DNA from: an uncultured Ruminococcus sp.
GTDB lineage: Bacteria > Bacillota > Clostridia > Oscillospirales > Ruminococcaceae
Assembly (NCBI GenBank): GCA_900541495.1
Contig: UQKC01000083.1
Span: 1-7,409, forward strand
Direction of reading: 5' to 3'
DNA length: 7,409 nt
The notes under the pieces were generated by a model. The model made no database searches. It was not told the DNA's origin and was given only the letters and a program-made list of their open reading frames with translations. Numbering within the stretch: the stretch's first letter is position 1; every line of letters begins with the position of its first letter. Shown one piece after another: positions 6,982 through 7,409 of this stretch. The translations under genes were made by a program, and so were the position numbers.

Positions 6982-7010
6982 AGTATATCCTAAAATGCCC
7001 TTTAAGTCAA
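6982..7010 (-). promoter_or_regulatory. Sigma-A-type promoter of the five-gene operon
   Basis: On the minus strand TTGACT (7005-7010) is separated by exactly 17 nt from TATACT (6982-6987). Each differs from consensus at one position. Transcription would begin near 6975 and give a leader of about 58 nt before the VWA gene. A further TATAAT at 6967-6972 has no good -35 partner. No other promoter of this quality was noticed in the short gaps of the operon, so the five genes are probably co-transcribed. Confidence 0.8.
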
Positions 7011-7025
7011 TATTTTGACAGTCAA
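7006..7025. promoter_or_regulatory. Alternating TTGAC/GTCAA half-sites over the operon -35 box
   Basis: The plus strand reads GTCAA-TATT-TTGAC-A-GTCAA: three 5-bp half-sites in alternating orientation. The right two form the palindrome TTGAC-A-GTCAA (7015-7025), and the leftmost is the -35 element itself. A regulator bound here would cover or touch the -35 box, so this is a candidate operator. The sites are short and AT-rich, and no regulator gene is in the window; chance is not excluded. Confidence 0.35.
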
Positions 7026-7088
7026 TTCGCGCAGAAATATCTGAGGAAAGGACTTGCAAAAAAATATAAAAAAATTTCGCAAAACCTC

Positions 7089-7117
7089 TTTACTTTTTTT
7101 GATTTATGTTGTATAAT
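7089..7117 (+). promoter_or_regulatory. Promoter of the tRNA-Pro gene
   Basis: TTTACT (7089-7094), a 17-nt spacer and a perfect TATAAT (7112-7117) lie about 30 nt upstream of the mature tRNA. A-rich tracts at about 7056-7075 precede the -35 and could act as an UP element, as is common for stable RNA genes. It diverges from the operon promoter about 80 nt away. Confidence 0.75.
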
Positions 7118-7146
7118 ATTAATGCTGTATTTGAAGCAGCATATAT

Positions 7147-7223
7147 CGAGGTGTGGCTCAGTTTGGTAGAGCGCTGCGTTCGGGACGCAGAGGCCGTGGG
7201 TTCGAGTCCCGTCACCTCGACCA
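7147..7223 (+). tRNA. tRNA-Pro (anticodon CGG)
   Basis: A complete 77-nt cloverleaf is seen. The acceptor stem is CGAGGTG with CACCTCG, the discriminator is A and CCA is encoded. The D arm is GCTC/GAGC, the anticodon arm is CTGCG-TTCGGGA-CGCAG with anticodon CGG, the variable loop has 5 nt, and the T arm is GTGGG-TTCGAGT-CCCGT. It decodes the proline codon CCG. The gene has its own promoter and terminator and is a single-gene unit. The minus-strand reading frame across it is a known type of false protein prediction. Confidence 0.97.
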
Positions 7224-7229
7224 AATAAT

Positions 7230-7272
7230 AAAGTCCGCAAATCAAGGTTTTACCGTGGTTTGCGGACTTTTA
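7230..7272 (+). terminator. Strong intrinsic terminator after tRNA-Pro
   Basis: A 15-bp stem pairs AAAGTCCGCAAATCA (7230-7244) with TGGTTTGCGGACTTT (7256-7270), with one G-U pair and an 11-nt loop, followed by a short T-run. It starts 7 nt after the CCA end. The stem is long and nearly perfect and may work on both strands, since the minus strand would also end in a T-run. Confidence 0.92.
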
Positions 7273-7409
7273 TCTTTGATGATCTATTGTTAAAAAACAT
7301 TGCCAAAATGGGCAATAATGCAAAAGGTGTGGGTCAAAATCAATGAAGATGTTTCTTAAGGTCACCTCTAAAAACCACCGGCTAAAGCCTTAGCACCTCA
7401 TCTGCTTGC
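7273..7409. other. Right-edge intergenic DNA with small hairpins; no gene recognised
   Basis: No reading frame with a convincing start or protein family is seen. Two small dyads are present: ATTGCC/GGCAAT (7299-7304 with 7311-7316) and GGCT-AA-AGCC (7380-7389), the latter overlapping an alternative CTAA/TTAG pairing. CACCTC occurs twice (7363-7368 and 7394-7399), and GTCACCTC (7361-7368) matches the tRNA 3' end exactly. This could be the edge of an insertion element or an RNA structure continuing beyond the window, but that is not established. Confidence 0.4.

Noticed and set aside
7022..7240. 72-residue minus-strand frame with GRGDGTRTHGL-type sequence
   Set aside because: It is antisense to the tRNA-Pro gene. 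Translations of tRNA antisense strands yield this familiar false protein; it has no family support and the tRNA cloverleaf explains the DNA.
1..7409. CRISPR array, toxin-antitoxin pair or prophage genes
   Set aside because: No regularly spaced repeats, no small toxin/antitoxin gene pair and no phage structural or integrase genes were seen on either strand.

Overview
The window looks chromosomal and most likely comes from a Gram-positive anaerobe of the Clostridia, of the Ruminococcus/Oscillospiraceae type. The reasons are strong AGGAGG-type ribosome binding sites, sigma-A-like promoters in AT-rich intergenic DNA beside coding DNA of moderate GC, GTG starts, a tRNA gene with encoded CCA, and the general protein character. 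This assignment is an inference; no marker gene is present.

Layout, left to right. Positions 1-70 hold the first codons of a minus-strand HAD-superfamily hydrolase that runs off the left edge. Positions 71-257 are intergenic and contain a hairpin terminator (211-256). Positions 258-6916 are one tightly packed minus-strand operon of five genes, transcribed right to left from a clear promoter at 6982-7010. In transcription order they are: (1) a TerY-like von Willebrand A (VWA) protein; (2) a PP2C-type phosphatase; (3) a kinase-fold protein with a zinc ribbon and a beta-rich tail; (4) a full-length but motif-degenerate P-type ATPase; (5) a multidomain protein with a short beta-helix-like N-terminus, a beta-sandwich-like middle, an acidic linker and a C-terminal TerD domain. 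The gene junctions are 18 nt, 3 nt, 3 nt and a GTGA overlap. To the right are a divergent tRNA-Pro(CGG) gene with its own promoter and a strong terminator, then about 137 nt with small hairpins and no gene.

How the genes fit together: VWA + PP2C + kinase is the TerY-P triad known from comparative genomics of tellurite-resistance-like (Ter) stress systems. In such systems phosphorylation is thought to control TerD-family calcium-binding proteins and membrane partners. Here the triad is coupled to a TerD fusion and to a P-type ATPase that keeps the fold and the phosphorylatable aspartate position but has lost most other catalytic signatures. The likely reading is a compact, self-contained phospho-signalling module at the membrane, in which a pseudo-ATPase acts as sensor or scaffold and the TerD fusion as effector. 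No TerC, TerB, TerZ/A/E/F or nucleotide-processing Ter gene lies in the window. Function is inferred from domain families and gene order only.
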